64,000 bases of DNA from Caenimonas sedimenti. Its GTDB lineage: Bacteria > Pseudomonadota > Gammaproteobacteria > Burkholderiales > Burkholderiaceae_C. The position numbers and the translations under genes are program-made. The stretch covers positions 248,001-312,000 of the forward strand of contig NZ_VOBQ01000004.1 of NCBI RefSeq assembly GCF_007833165.1, in the 5' to 3' direction. The notes under the pieces were generated by a model. The model searched no databases, had not been told where the DNA came from, and was given only the letters and a program-made list of their open reading frames with translations. Numbering within the stretch: the first letter of the stretch is position 1; every line of letters begins with the position of its first letter. Positions 32,651-43,200 of the stretch are shown here, one piece after another.

Positions 32651-34207
32651 TCAGAACCAGCGGACCCGCACCAGGACCTGCATGACGATCAGCCCCAGGA
32701 CGAATCCGGCAAAGGCATAGGCCAGGCCCTGCAGCAGGCGGTTGGTGCGCTTCTGCTCCGCCAGCAGCTCCCGGATCTCGCGGCGGGCGTCGCCAGGCTG
32801 CTGCTGCAGGTAGGTGTGCAGCAGGCGCGGCAGGTCGGGCAGCAGCTTGGCGTAACGCGGCGCCTGATCGCGCAGTTCCTCGATCAGCTTCTGCGGGCCG
32901 ACCTGGTCCAGCATCCAGCGTTCCAGGAACGGTTTGGCCGTGCTCCACAGGTCGAGCTCGGGGTCGAGCTGGCGGCCGAGGCCCTCGATGTTCAGCAGCG
33001 TCTTCTGCAGCAGCACCAGCTGCGGCTGGATCTCGACATGGAAGCGGCGCGAGGTCTGGAACAGACGCATCAGCACCATGCCCAGCGAGATTTCCTTCAG
33101 CGGCCGGTCGAAGTAGGGCTCGCACACGCCGCGGATCGCACCTTCGAGTTCGTCGACGCGTGTGTTGGGCGGCACCCAGCCGGACTCCACGTGCAGTTCC
33201 GCCACCCGCTTGTAGTCGCGCCGGAAGAAGGCGGTGAAGTTCTGCGCCAGGTATTCCTTGTCATGCTCGGTCAGCGTGCCGATGATCCCGAAATCCAGCG
33301 AGATGTAGCGGCCGAACGTGCCCGGCTCCAGGCTCACCTGGATATTGCCGGGGTGCATGTCGGCATGGAAGAAGCCGTCGCGGAACACCTGGGTGAAGAA
33401 GATCGTCACGCCGTCCCGCGCGAGCTGCGGGATGTCGACGTTGGCGGCGCGCAGCCGGTCGATGTGGCTGATCGGGACGCCGTACATGCGCTCCATCACC
33501 ATCACTTCGGGGTGGCAGAAGTCCCAGTACATCTCCGGGATCAGCACCAGGTCGAGGCCCGCCATGTTGCGCCGCAGCTGCGCCGCGTTGGCCGCTTCGC
33601 GCACCAGGTCCAGTTCGTCGTGCAGGTACTTGTTGAATTCGGCGACCACTTCGCGTGGCTTCAGCCGGCGGCCGTCGGCCGACGCGCTTTCGACCCAGCC
33701 GGCCATCATGTGCATCAGGTCGAGGTCCTTGTCGATCACCGGCAGCATGCCGGGCCGCAGGACCTTGACCGCCACCTGGCGCAGCTCGCCGGAGCGCAGC
33801 TTCAGCACCGCGAAGTGGACCTGTGCGATGGAAGCGCTGGCGACCGGCTCGTGCTCGAAGCTCTCGAAGATGTCGGCCAGGGGGCGGCGGAAGGCCCGCT
33901 CGATGGTGGCCACCGCGACCTCGGAGGGGAACGGCGGGACGCGGTCCTGCAGCAGCGCGAGTTCGTCGGCCACGTCGGCCGGCAGCAGGTCGCGCCGGGT
34001 GGAAAGCACCTGGCCGAACTTGACGAAGATGGGGCCCAGGTGTTCCAGCGCCTGGCGCAGGCGCTGGCCGCGCGGGGCGTCGAGGCGGCGCCCGAACGTC
34101 ACGACCCGGGCCAGCCCGCGCAGGCGGAAGCCGGTGAGCACGAGTTCGTCCAGCCCGTAGCGCAGGATCACCAGGAGGATGAAACCGGCGCGGAGGTAGC
34201 GCGTCAT
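32651..34207 (-). CDS. ubiB: Ubiquinone biosynthesis protein UbiB
   Basis: 518 aa, an ABC1/ADCK-type atypical kinase needed for ubiquinone synthesis. The KxGQ motif that marks the family is in FVKFGQVLS, followed by the nucleotide-binding region [19 protein letters not shown], and the catalytic HADMHPGNI and LDFGIIG. Two C-terminal hydrophobic helices (about 490-515) anchor it to the inner membrane. ATG 34207 overlaps the ubiJ stop by ATGA; the longer in-frame start at 34408 is a shadow of ubiJ. Confidence 0.94.
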   Translation of the reverse strand: MTRYLRAGFILLVILRYGLDELVLTGFRLRGLARVVTFGRRLDAPRGQRLRQALEHLGPIFVKFGQVLSTRRDLLPADVADELALLQDRVPPFPSEVAVATIERAFRRPLADIFESFEHEPVASASIAQVHFAVLKLRSGELRQVAVKVLRPGMLPVIDKDLDLMHMMAGWVESASADGRRLKPREVVAEFNKYLHDELDLVREAANAAQLRRNMAGLDLVLIPEMYWDFCHPEVMVMERMYGVPISHIDRLRAANVDIPQLARDGVTIFFTQVFRDGFFHADMHPGNIQVSLEPGTFGRYISLDFGIIGTLTEHDKEYLAQNFTAFFRRDYKRVAELHVESGWVPPNTRVDELEGAIRGVCEPYFDRPLKEISLGMVLMRLFQTSRRFHVEIQPQLVLLQKTLLNIEGLGRQLDPELDLWSTAKPFLERWMLDQVGPQKLIEELRDQAPRYAKLLPDLPRLLHTYLQQQPGDARREIRELLAEQKRTNRLLQGLAYAFAGFVLGLIVMQVLVRVRWF

Positions 34208-34791
34208 CCGCCGGCCTGCGTGGGACCGGCCGGGGGGGCGACACTGGACGTCGGCGTGTGGATGGGTGCGGGCGCCACGCTGCCGACGAAGCGGCGCAAC
34301 GCGTCGGACATGGCGCGCGCCACCTGCCCCATCGCGTGGGCCGGCGCATCGCCGACCAGCCGCGACAGGTCTTCCTCGAGGTCCCAGCGGACGTGGTCGA
34401 CCAGCCATTGCACCTCGGCGGCCAGCTGCACGTCGCCCGCGATGCGCACCGGCGGCTTCTCGCCGCGCAGCGCGGCCTGCGCGAGCGCAAACGGGGAATC
34501 CTCGGTCAGGGTCAGCGTCAGGTCCGGTTGCGCACCCGGCGGCGCCAGGTCCAGCAGGCCGGCCGGGGTGGCCTGCAGCCGGATGTGGAAGACCCGCCAG
34601 TGCGCCTCGATCAGCCGCCCTGCCTGGCGCTTCAGCCGCGCCTGGGCCTCGGGCTCCTGCTGCAGCACGTGGTTGATGAGCAGCACCAGCCGCCGCTGCA
34701 TTTCCTCCACCACCCAGCCGGGAGGCTGCAGGGCCTGGCCCACGCGGTCGAACATCTGGTCGAAAAACGAAGTGGGGGACTGTATGGCCAT
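34204..34791 (-). CDS. ubiJ: Ubiquinone biosynthesis accessory factor UbiJ (SCP2 domain)
   Basis: 195 aa. An SCP2-type lipid-binding domain occupies about residues 20-125, with family features [14 protein letters not shown] and [18 protein letters not shown]; a helical, Ala/Pro-rich tail follows. In E. coli UbiJ binds the hydrophobic quinone precursors in the Ubi complex. ATG 34791 has AGGGG 6 bases upstream; a GTG at 34809 is a less likely start. Position between Tim44-like and ubiB genes supports the call. Confidence 0.88.
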   Translation of the reverse strand: MAIQSPTSFFDQMFDRVGQALQPPGWVVEEMQRRLVLLINHVLQQEPEAQARLKRQAGRLIEAHWRVFHIRLQATPAGLLDLAPPGAQPDLTLTLTEDSPFALAQAALRGEKPPVRIAGDVQLAAEVQWLVDHVRWDLEEDLSRLVGDAPAHAMGQVARAMSDALRRFVGSVAPAPIHTPTSSVAPPAGPTQAGG

Positions 34792-34824
34792 AGTCCCCTG
34801 ATTATTCACGACCCCGGGCGGTTT

Positions 34825-35886
34825 CTACTGCAGCGCCAGGACTCCCGCCACCAGCCAGCCGGCGGCGCCGTCCTTGGGCCGGGTCATGTTCCAGACTTCG
34901 CGAAACGGGCTGGGCCCCGCGGACGGGTCTTCGCGGATCATCCCCGAGAACTCCACGCTCGCCAGGTGGAAGCCCCCCTGGTCCTCGACGCCGAGCAACT
35001 GCGCTTCCAGCAGCACGATGTCGGTGTGGCTGGGCGCGCCCTGCGGCTGTCCATCGCGCTCGGCCAGCTGCTGGCGGATCTCGCCCAGCATCTCGTCGGT
35101 CATCATGCTGCGCAGGCTGGCCGTGTCGGAGCGGTCCCAGGCGTCCTGCAGGGTGATGAAATTGCGCTTCGCGGCCGCCAGGAATCCCGCGGCGTCGAAC
35201 CCGGCGGGCATCCCGCCGGTCTGCCCGCTTTCGAGAGCCGGGCCGGTGCGCGCGCCGCTGCCCTGCGGTTCCTGCTGGCCGATCTTGCTCACCTCGAACG
35301 CCATGCTGCTGCGTTCCCACGGCCGGGCCGAAGCGTCGTTGCCGACCTTGTCGGGGCTGTACTGCCGGGCGGTGACCGTGTTCGCCGGGGCGCCGGCGCC
35401 CTGGTAGGCATCACCATGCCAGGCGGCCGCCGGGCCACTGCGCGCACGCACGAAGAGCCCGATGCCGGCCATGATGACCAGGGCCAACAAGGCAAACAGC
35501 AGGAACTGGCCGAAGGCTGCGCCCAGACCCAGCGTGTGCGCCAGCCAGGCCAGCCCGAGGCCGGCAGCCAGGCCGCCGAGCATGCCGGCCCCGGGCCGCC
35601 CGGCCGATGGGGCCGTGCTAGCCGCGGCGGGCAAGGCCTGCTTCTGCTGGTCGGGGGTCGCCGTGGCGGGCGATGCTGGCGCCGTGTTCTGCCGGGGCGC
35701 GGCGCTGGTCGACTGCTGGCCGGCCGGGCCGCCGCCGAGGCGCGCGGCCTGGGCGTCCGGCGCGCCCAGGGCGAGCACGCCAGCCAGGATGACGGCCGAA
35801 GCCGTCAGGGCTGGCGCACGGCGGCTAGCACTTGATCCCCACGTGCAAGGCGGCGACGCCTCCCGTGAGGTTGTGATAGTCCACAT
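34825..35886 (-). CDS. Tim44-like domain protein
   Basis: 353 aa. A signal or anchor segment (about 27-47, ending DAQA), a low-complexity Pro/Ala/Gln linker, a Gly-rich region with a second hydrophobic helix (about 118-146) and a C-terminal Tim44-like domain (about 220-353, [25 protein letters not shown]) are visible. The role of the bacterial family is unknown. ATG 35886 means a 62-base overlap with the ubiE 3' end; no later in-frame start leaves a workable signal sequence. It is encoded between ubiE and ubiJ, as in relatives. Confidence 0.82.
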   Translation of the reverse strand: MWTITTSREASPPCTWGSSASRRAPALTASAVILAGVLALGAPDAQAARLGGGPAGQQSTSAAPRQNTAPASPATATPDQQKQALPAAASTAPSAGRPGAGMLGGLAAGLGLAWLAHTLGLGAAFGQFLLFALLALVIMAGIGLFVRARSGPAAAWHGDAYQGAGAPANTVTARQYSPDKVGNDASARPWERSSMAFEVSKIGQQEPQGSGARTGPALESGQTGGMPAGFDAAGFLAAAKRNFITLQDAWDRSDTASLRSMMTDEMLGEIRQQLAERDGQPQGAPSHTDIVLLEAQLLGVEDQGGFHLASVEFSGMIREDPSAGPSPFREVWNMTRPKDGAAGWLVAGVLALQ

Positions 35887-36556
35887 GGGCGAACCCGCCT
35901 TTCTTCATCATGGCCTTGAGCTCCTCCTGGCCCGGATGCATGCGGATCGACTCGGCCAGGTAACGGTAGCTGGCCTCGTCGCCCGCCACCAGCCGGCCCA
36001 GCCGCGGCAGCACCGAGAACGAATACCACTCATAAGCCTTTTCCAGCGGTTGCGCCACCCTGGAAAACTCCAGCACCAGCAACTTGCCGCCGGGCTGGAG
36101 GACGCGCTGCATCTCGGCGATGGCGCGGTCCTTGTGCGTCATGTTGCGCAGGCCGAAGCCGACGCACACGCGGTCGAAATGCCCGGACGCGAACGGCAGT
36201 TTTTCGGCGTCACAGACGACCGTGGGCAGCACGACCCCCGCATCGAGCAGGCGGTCGCGGCCGACCCGCAGCATCGAAGCGTTGATGTCCGTGTGCACGA
36301 CCACGCCGGTCGGGCCCACCTTGCGGGCAAATGCCTGGGCCAGGTCGCCCGTGCCCCCGGCGATGTCGAGCACGCGCTGGCCGGGCCGCAGGTCGGCGGC
36401 CAGCACCGTGAAGGCCTTCCAGGCCCGGTGCAGGCCGAGCGACATGAGGTCGTTCATCATGTCGTAGCGCGGCGCCACGGAATCGAACACGCCACGCACG
36501 CGGCGGGCCTTCTCGCGTTCCTCGACGGATTCGTAGCCGAAATCGGTCTTTGCCAT
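35825..36556 (-). CDS. ubiE: Ubiquinone/menaquinone C-methyltransferase UbiE
   Basis: 243 aa. SAM-dependent methyltransferase with motif [13 protein letters not shown], motif post [11 protein letters not shown], and the UbiE signatures [13 protein letters not shown] (near 31-43) and [11 protein letters not shown]. It methylates the quinone ring precursor (2-polyprenyl-6-methoxy-1,4-benzoquinol in ubiquinone synthesis). ATG 36556 (MAKTDFGY) is the natural start. It lies 7 bases behind the DUF971 gene and overlaps the Tim44-like gene by 62 bases at its end. Confidence 0.95.
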   Translation of the reverse strand: MAKTDFGYESVEEREKARRVRGVFDSVAPRYDMMNDLMSLGLHRAWKAFTVLAADLRPGQRVLDIAGGTGDLAQAFARKVGPTGVVVHTDINASMLRVGRDRLLDAGVVLPTVVCDAEKLPFASGHFDRVCVGFGLRNMTHKDRAIAEMQRVLQPGGKLLVLEFSRVAQPLEKAYEWYSFSVLPRLGRLVAGDEASYRYLAESIRMHPGQEELKAMMKKGGFAHVDYHNLTGGVAALHVGIKC

Positions 36557-36563
36557 CACGCCC

Positions 36564-36977
36564 TCAGTGTCCGCAGGCACCGGCCGCGGCCTTGCCGGCC
36601 ATGGGCGCGTCGCGGTCGGCCCCGGCGGCAGCCAACCGCTTTTCGTACTCGGCCCACAGCTCGCCCTGCTGCGAACCCAGGAAGTGGAGGTAGTCCCAGG
36701 AAAAGATCCCGGTGTCGTGCCCGTCGGAGAACGTCGGCTTGACCGCGTAGTTGCCCACCGATTCGAGATCGACGATGTCGACCTCGCGCTTGCCGGTCTG
36801 CAGGACTTCCTGCCCGGGCCCGTGGCCCTGCACCTCGGCGGAGGGCGAATAGACGCGCATCAGCTCGAACGGGATGCGGAAACTCGCGCCGTCGTCGAAA
36901 GCGATCTCCAGCACGCGCGATTGCCCGTGCAGGGTGATGGATCGGGGAGCGGGTTGGTCTTTGCGGAGGCCGGCCAT
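36564..36977 (-). CDS. DUF971 domain protein
   Basis: 137 aa. Residues about 10-115 match the DUF971/GBBH-like N-terminal domain: [20 protein letters not shown], then [43 protein letters not shown]. The tail has a CGH ending with one Cys. In Burkholderiales it is the first gene of the ubiE cluster; in eukaryotes the domain occurs in hydroxylases, and roles in iron-sulfur biology have been proposed for some relatives, but none is shown here. Confidence 0.85.
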   Translation of the reverse strand: MAGLRKDQPAPRSITLHGQSRVLEIAFDDGASFRIPFELMRVYSPSAEVQGHGPGQEVLQTGKREVDIVDLESVGNYAVKPTFSDGHDTGIFSWDYLHFLGSQQGELWAEYEKRLAAAGADRDAPMAGKAAAGACGH

Positions 36978-37013
36978 GCGCCTAGTGTAGGCGCAGGCCC
37001 GGAACCACGGGGT

Positions 37014-38681
37014 TCAGAACCGCACGGACAGGTTCACGTAGAACTTGTCGTCGCCCTTCTGGGGCGAGGACGAATTCACCGTCAGCGGCACCTTGCTGCT
37101 CACCAGCAGGCGGCCATAGTCCGCCGTGACGGCGAAGATGCCGGAGGCATAGCGCAGCCCGAGTCCGACGCTGGCGAGCCGGTCGGACGAAGGCTTGCTG
37201 GTGCCGTTGGCGTCGTTGTTGCCGAGCCAGCCGGCATCGATGAAGCCCAGGAATCGAAGCCCGGGCACCACTTCCGGCGTGCTCAGTTCGACCGACCCGA
37301 ACAGGCCCTTGTCGCCCGACAGCGGCCGCTCGATCGTCGTGCCCCGCACCGAGCCCAGGCCGCCCAGGCCGAACTGTTCGCCTGAAATCAGCACGTCGGG
37401 GCTGAACTGGTACTGGCCGCGGACGCTCCAGGTCCAGCTCTGGAAGACGGGCGCCGTGTAGAAGGCGCCGCCGCGAACGGCTTTCCAGTGGACGGTGTCG
37501 ATGCGCGGGTCTTCGCTGCGGTAGGACACGAGGTCGTTGTTGTCGCCGGAGCCGGTGTTGAAGGCCAGGTCGGCGTTGTAGCCCCAGATCGCGGCGTCGG
37601 TTTCCGTGCGCGCGGTGTAGCCGAAGGTGATGGGCCGGCTGCGGCGATCGAGCGCACCGGGCACGACGAGGTTGTTGATGCGGGCGGCGTCGAACACCTT
37701 GTCGTCGAGGGCGACCGTCACGTAGCTGCGGCGCCCGCCTTCCGGCGCGAGGTAGTGCGTGTAGTTGATGCCGGCGGTATGACCGGCGCCGGTGCTGTTG
37801 AACGTGCCGAAATTGCCGATCACGTCGGACCGTGTGTAGCTGGCTCCGACGACACCTCCGAGCTCGTAGAGCGGCGCGCGGTAGGACAGGCCGATCTGCT
37901 TCACGTCGTCCGACTTCTCGATGGAGGTCGTGTAGGCCGCCTGGATCTGGTGGTCGCGGTTGAACAGGTTGGTGTGGCCGGCGGTCACGGTCAGGCGGTC
38001 CTCGCCGGATGACTCGGAGCCCGCATTGGACAGCGACACGCCGAAGGTCCAGGGCTTGGCTTCCTTCACCGTGATGGTGGCGTCGATCTTGTCGGCTTCC
38101 TCGGACTCGCGCAGCCCCACCTGCACCTGCTTGTTTGGGTTTTCATTGGCGATCGCGGTCTGGATCGCCATAGTCCGGAAATTGGGGCTGTCGCCTTCGC
38201 GCAGCTCGGGCACCGTGCGGCGGATGTTGCCCTCGTCGTAGATCTGGGCGCCCTCGATGCCGACCTTGCCGATGGTGAACTTGACGATCGCCAGCCGCAC
38301 GGTCTCACCCAGCTCCTGCGGCGGCAAGGCGACCTTGTGGAGGCCGAAACCGCGCTCGCGCAGGACGGCTTCGAGCGAAGCGGTCGCCTGCTGCAAGGTC
38401 TCGATGGTGGCGTTGGCACGCAGGTAAGGGGCCAGGACGCGGGCGGACTCTCCCTCGCCCAGGGGGTTCTCGCCGGTGATCTGGAAGCCCCGGATGGTGA
38501 ACACCGGGGAAGGCGCGGCAACCGCCATCGGGGGATTGGCAGGGGCCGGCGGAGGCGTCGGCGGGGCGGCGGGAGCCTGGGCGACCGCCGAACCAGCCGC
38601 GGCCAAAGCCCACAGCGCCAGAAGAGACCGTCCCCTGCGCCGCCCAGACAGCGGGCGGGGCATTTCAAACCCTCGGTTCAT
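37014..38681 (-). CDS. ShlB/FhaC-family two-partner secretion transporter (TpsB)
   Basis: 555 aa. A signal peptide (about 1-34, ending AVAQ) and a Pro/Ala-rich linker are followed by a POTRA region (about 60-210: VFTIRGFQITGENPL and VGIEGAQIYDEGNI), then a 16-strand barrel domain with the LGSVRGT signature (VRGY-type motif of the conserved loop) and a terminal F that signals Bam-mediated assembly. ShlB proteins export one large TpsA partner across the outer membrane. No TpsA gene is in the window. It is 61 bases behind a tandem-FecR protein, which may be its partner or share its operon. ATG 38681 or ATG 38663 could be the start. Confidence 0.87.
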   Translation of the reverse strand: MNRGFEMPRPLSGRRRGRSLLALWALAAAGSAVAQAPAAPPTPPPAPANPPMAVAAPSPVFTIRGFQITGENPLGEGESARVLAPYLRANATIETLQQATASLEAVLRERGFGLHKVALPPQELGETVRLAIVKFTIGKVGIEGAQIYDEGNIRRTVPELREGDSPNFRTMAIQTAIANENPNKQVQVGLRESEEADKIDATITVKEAKPWTFGVSLSNAGSESSGEDRLTVTAGHTNLFNRDHQIQAAYTTSIEKSDDVKQIGLSYRAPLYELGGVVGASYTRSDVIGNFGTFNSTGAGHTAGINYTHYLAPEGGRRSYVTVALDDKVFDAARINNLVVPGALDRRSRPITFGYTARTETDAAIWGYNADLAFNTGSGDNNDLVSYRSEDPRIDTVHWKAVRGGAFYTAPVFQSWTWSVRGQYQFSPDVLISGEQFGLGGLGSVRGTTIERPLSGDKGLFGSVELSTPEVVPGLRFLGFIDAGWLGNNDANGTSKPSSDRLASVGLGLRYASGIFAVTADYGRLLVSSKVPLTVNSSSPQKGDDKFYVNLSVRF

Positions 38682-38742
38682 GTTTCTTGCCGCTCTTCGT
38701 TATTTGAGCGGTCATTTTCGCCGGGACTCAGCAGCTTGTCAC

Positions 38743-40089
38743 TTACTTGCAGACCTTGCCGATGCCCGATTCGCCCAGGATGCTGACCAGCAGCGGGTTC
38801 TTCGAGTCTGGTAGCGGCACGGTGTCGAAGTCCAGGAACTTCGGAATGTTGACCGGGCGCGACGTGGTGCCGTCGTTGCCGACCGATCCCGCTTCGTTCT
38901 TGCCCAGGTGCATGATCTCCTTGGCGCTCACGAGCTCGATGTGGCCGTCGCGGACGAACACGAAGAGGCCTTCCGAAGCGTCCGAGCTGTTGTCGCTAGA
39001 AAACAACTGCTTGTTGTCGACGTTGACCTGATCGGGCTGCTTGCCTTCGATCGAGGGCTGGTTGGTGATCAGCTGCGGCGGGCCGGACAACGGCAGGAAC
39101 AGCCCCTGGCCGGCCTGCAGCACCTGAAGGGCGGTCAGGCCTTGTGCCACCTCGATGGAGCCCAGCCAGGTCCACAGTTGGGTGCCCCGCAGCTCATCGA
39201 AACTGACATCGAAGCCCGTGCCCCGGATGCCGATGGTGGCGGTGGGCGTGGAGAAGCCGACGTTGCGGGTGTTGGCCTTGCCGATCAGGCCCGTCAGGGC
39301 GCGGGCCGAGCCGCGCAGCAGCGAGACGAGGAACCGGCCTTCGCCCGCATTCTTCTGGTCGAACACGAAGTTGTCGACGCGGAAGCGGGTCTGCGAGCCG
39401 AGGGTGATCTTCGACTCGTCGCGGAAGGCCATCACGGCCTGGGTGTTCGGGGAGGTCTCGACGGTGTCGCCGGGATAGATGCTGCCGCCGGCCACGACGC
39501 GGCGCCGCTGGCCGGCCGGGTCGACCGCGTTGACCTCCCCCGTGACCTCGACGATCTTGGCACTGGCGGCCACGGCATTCGGGCGTGCGCTCTCGGTGAC
39601 CCTGGACGCTTCTGCGGCGCAATCGCGCGTGCAGATCCGGGCGTCGAAATCGGTGCCGCGGATGCCGATGGTGGCCGTGTTGGTCTGCACCTTGGCGGCG
39701 TTCGGCGAACTCTTGGCGATGGTGCCGGTGACGGCGCGGAAGCCGCCGCGCACCAGCTGCATCAGGAAGCTGTTGTCCTGCGGCGCGCTTTCCTTGAAGC
39801 GGTATTCCTGCAGCACCAGCTCCGAATTCGGCCGCACGGTCATGCGGGTGCCGTCCTGCAGCTTGATCACGGCGGAACCGCCGTCGGATGTGGTGAGGCG
39901 GTCGCCCTCGCGCAGTTCCAGGCCCTTGCCCAGGGTCCGCGGGCCTTGACCCGGCGTCTGGGCGAAACCAACGCCGCGCGAGAACTCGACCTGACCCGCC
40001 GATTGGGCGTGGAGAGACGGCGCGAACAGCAGCAGCTGCATGGCGGCGAGGGCGGCAAGCCACCTTGTTGAATGTTTTGCGGTGCGCAT
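38743..40089 (-). CDS. Periplasmic protein with two tandem FecR domains
   Basis: 448 aa, with a signal peptide (about 1-29, ending HAQS). Two FecR-type repeats follow (about 40-150 and 185-295); each ends in the same motif TATIGIRGTDFD/TATIGIRGTGFD, 145 residues apart, showing an internal duplication. There is no anti-sigma helix at the N-terminus and no sigma factor nearby, so it is not a classical FecR. The C-terminal 130 residues are unassigned. RBS GGAGG precedes ATG 40089. It probably works with the TpsB transporter downstream. Confidence 0.82.
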   Translation of the reverse strand: MRTAKHSTRWLAALAAMQLLLFAPSLHAQSAGQVEFSRGVGFAQTPGQGPRTLGKGLELREGDRLTTSDGGSAVIKLQDGTRMTVRPNSELVLQEYRFKESAPQDNSFLMQLVRGGFRAVTGTIAKSSPNAAKVQTNTATIGIRGTDFDARICTRDCAAEASRVTESARPNAVAASAKIVEVTGEVNAVDPAGQRRRVVAGGSIYPGDTVETSPNTQAVMAFRDESKITLGSQTRFRVDNFVFDQKNAGEGRFLVSLLRGSARALTGLIGKANTRNVGFSTPTATIGIRGTGFDVSFDELRGTQLWTWLGSIEVAQGLTALQVLQAGQGLFLPLSGPPQLITNQPSIEGKQPDQVNVDNKQLFSSDNSSDASEGLFVFVRDGHIELVSAKEIMHLGKNEAGSVGNDGTTSRPVNIPKFLDFDTVPLPDSKNPLLVSILGESGIGKVCK

Positions 40090-40138
40090 GAACGACCTCC
40101 GGTACCCGGTGCAAATGGGAAATCTGCTGACCTATCGC

Positions 40139-40162
40139 GTTATACACGGTCACAGGTGTGAC
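40139..40162. promoter_or_regulatory. Dyad and -10-like element upstream of the tandem-FecR gene
   Basis: On the minus strand a TATAAC hexamer (40144-40139) lies just downstream of a perfect dyad GTCACA-CC-TGTGAC (40162-40149). The dyad sits where the -35 spacer would be, which suggests an operator. It is the reverse arrangement of a CRP site (TGTGA-N6-TCACA), so CRP is not proposed. Confidence 0.4.
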
Positions 40163-40279
40163 AAACATGTCGCAGAAGCACCCCGTGATGGGTGCCCGTT
40201 GCGAATTTCACGATCAGGTGCAATTTTCGGGCCGCACAGCAACACGCGCAATGGGCTTTTCGCGCACGCGGGGCAATCC

Positions 40280-43200
40280 TTACACGAGAACGCGCTCGAT
40301 GCCCCCGTTGTTGGCCGCGTGCACGTACTCCGGCATCCAGTTGGCACCCAGCAGGCGATTCGCCATTTCGACCACGATGTAGTCGGCCTCCAGCAGGCCG
40401 TTCTGGAGGTCGTGGTTGTAGCGCGAGAGCCCTTGCAGGCAGCTCGGGCAGCTGGTGAGGATCTTGATGTCCTCCTTGGCGCCGACGGCGCCGGAAGCCC
40501 GCAGCGCGGCCTCGTCCTTGCGCAGTTCCTCCTCCTTGCGGAAGCGAACCTGGGTGGAGATGTCCGGCCGGGTCACGCCGAGCGTGCCGGACTCGCCGCA
40601 GCAGCGTTCCGACTTGCGGACGTTGTCACCCACCAGCGCCTTCACCGTCTTCATCGGCTCCTGCTTCTTCATCGGGCTGTGGCAGGGGTCGTGGTACAGG
40701 TAGGCGCCGGCCGCTTCCAGCCTGATGCCTTTTTCCAGCAGGTATTCGTGGATGTCGATGATGCGGCAGCCGGGGAAGATCTTGTCGAACTCGTAGCCCT
40801 GGAGCTGGTCGTAACAGGTGCCGCAGGACACGACCACCGTCTTGATGTCCAGGTAGTTCAACGTGTTGGCCACGCGGTGGAACAACACCCGGTTGTCGGT
40901 GATGATCTTCTCGGCCTTGTCGAACTGGCCGGAGCCGCGCTGCGGGTAGCCGCAGCACAGGTAGCCGGGCGGCAGCACCGTCTGCACGCCGGCGTGCCAC
41001 AGCATCGCCTGGGTCGCCAGCCCCACCTGCGAGAACAGGCGCTCGGAGCCGCAACCGGGGAAATAGAAGACCGCCTCGGTCTCGGCCGTCGTGGCCTGGG
41101 GGTTGCGGATGATCGGGACGTAGTCCTTGTCCTCGATGTCCAGCAGTGCCCGCGCCGTCTTCTTGGGCAGGTTGCCCGGCAGCTTCTTGTTGATGAAATG
41201 GATCACCTGCTCCTTGATGGGAGCGGTGCCGTTGGTCGCCGGCGGGGCCTTCACCTGCAGATGCGCGAAGCCGCGCAGCAGGTTGTTGGCCATGCGCTGC
41301 GCCTTGAACCCGATGCCGACCATCGCGCCCCGGACCAGCTTGATGGTCTCGGGGTTGGTGGCATTCAGCATCAGCATGGCCGCGGCGTTGCCGGGGCGGA
41401 AACTCTTCTGCCCCATCTTGCGCAGCAGGTTGCGCATGTTCATCGACACGTCGCCGAAGTCGATCTTCACCGGGCAGGGGTTCTCGCACTTGTGGCAGAC
41501 CGTGCAGTGGTCGGCGACGTCCTCGAACTCCTCCCAGTGCTTGATCGAGACGCCGCGCCGCGTCTGCTCTTCGTACAGGAAAGCTTCCACCAGCAGTGAG
41601 GTCGCCAGGATCTTGTTGCGCGGGCTGTACAGCAGGTTGGCGCGCGGCACGTGGGTGGCGCAGACCGGCTTGCACTTGCCGCAGCGCAGGCAATCCTTGA
41701 TGCTGTCGGCGATGGCGCCGATGTCGGACTGCTGCATGATCAGCGACTCATGCCCCATCAGGCCGAAGCTGGGCGTGTAGGCGTTGGTGAGGTCCGCGTA
41801 GACCGAGGTCTCGGAATCCTCCTGCGCATGCCGCAGCAGCTTGCCCTTGTTGAAACGCCCTTCCGGGTCCACCCGCTGCTTGTAGTCGGCGAACGGCTTC
41901 AGCTCCTCGTCGGTCAGGAATTCCAGCTTGGTGATGCCGATGCCGTGCTCGCCCGAGATCACGCCGTTGAGCGAACGCGCCAGCACCATGATGCGCTTCA
42001 CCGCCTCATGCGCCGTCTGCAGCATCTCGTAGTTGTCGCTGTTGACGGGGATGTTGGTGTGGACGTTGCCGTCGCCGGCGTGCATGTGCAACGCGACCCA
42101 GACCCGGCCTTTGAGCACCTGCTTGTGGATGGCGGTCACCTCGGCCAGGATGGCCGCGAACGCATTGCCGGCGAAGATGCCTTGCAGCGGCGCGCGGATC
42201 TGGGCCTTCCAGCTGGCGCGCAACGTGTGATCCTGCAGTTGAGGGAACAGGCGGTCGACGTCGGCCAGCCACCCCTGCCATTGGGCCCGCACCTCGCGCA
42301 CCAGCGCCAGCGCCTGCCCCACCCGGTCTTCCAGCAGTTCGGCCGAAGGAATCTCGCCGGCGTCGTCCTGCCGGCCCAGCGGCAGGTTGCCGCGGCTGAA
42401 AAAGGCCTCGAGCTCGTCCGCCAGCCTGATCTTGTTGGCCAGCGACAGCTCGATGTTGATGCGCTCGATGCCGTCGGTGTACTCCGCCATCCGCGGCAGC
42501 GGGATCACGACGTCCTCGTTGATCTTGAAGGCGTTGGTGTGCTTGCTGATCGCGGCCGTCCGCTTGCGATCCAGCCAGAATTTCTTGCGTGCTTCGGGGC
42601 TGATGGCGACGAAGCCCTCACCGCTGCGCGAGTTCGCCAGACGCACCACTTCAGACGTGGCGCGCGCCACCGCATCGGCGTCGTCGCCGGCGATGTCGCC
42701 CACCAGCACCATCTTCGGCAGCCCGCCGCGGCCGTCCGATACCCGCTTGGATTTCGTCGCGTAGCCCACTGCCTTGAGGTAACGGTCGTCCAGGTGCTCC
42801 AGGCCAGCCAGGACCACGCCCGAGCGTTTCTGCTCGGCGAACATGAAGTCCTTGATCTCGACGATGCTGGGCACGGCGTCCTTCGCGTTGCCGAAGAACT
42901 CCAGGCAGACCGTGCGGGTGTGCGCCGGCATGCGGTGCACCACCCAGCGCGCGCTGGTGATCAGGCCGTCGCAGCCTTCCTTCTGGATGCCGGGCAGGCC
43001 CGAGAGGAACTTGTCGGTGACGTCCTTGCCCAGGCCTTCCTTGCGGAAGGTCGCCCCGGGGATCTCGAGCTTCTCGGTGCGGATGGGCGTCTTGCCGTCC
43101 GCCTCGAAGTACCTGCATTCGAAGGTCGCGACCGGCGCGTCGTGGATCTTGCCCAGGTTGTGGTCGAGACGGGTCACCTCCAGCCATTCGGCCTGTGGCG

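Noticed and set aside
40149..40162. CRP site upstream of the tandem-FecR gene
   Set aside because: The half-sites are in the reverse order and only 2 bases apart, unlike TGTGA-N6-TCACA.
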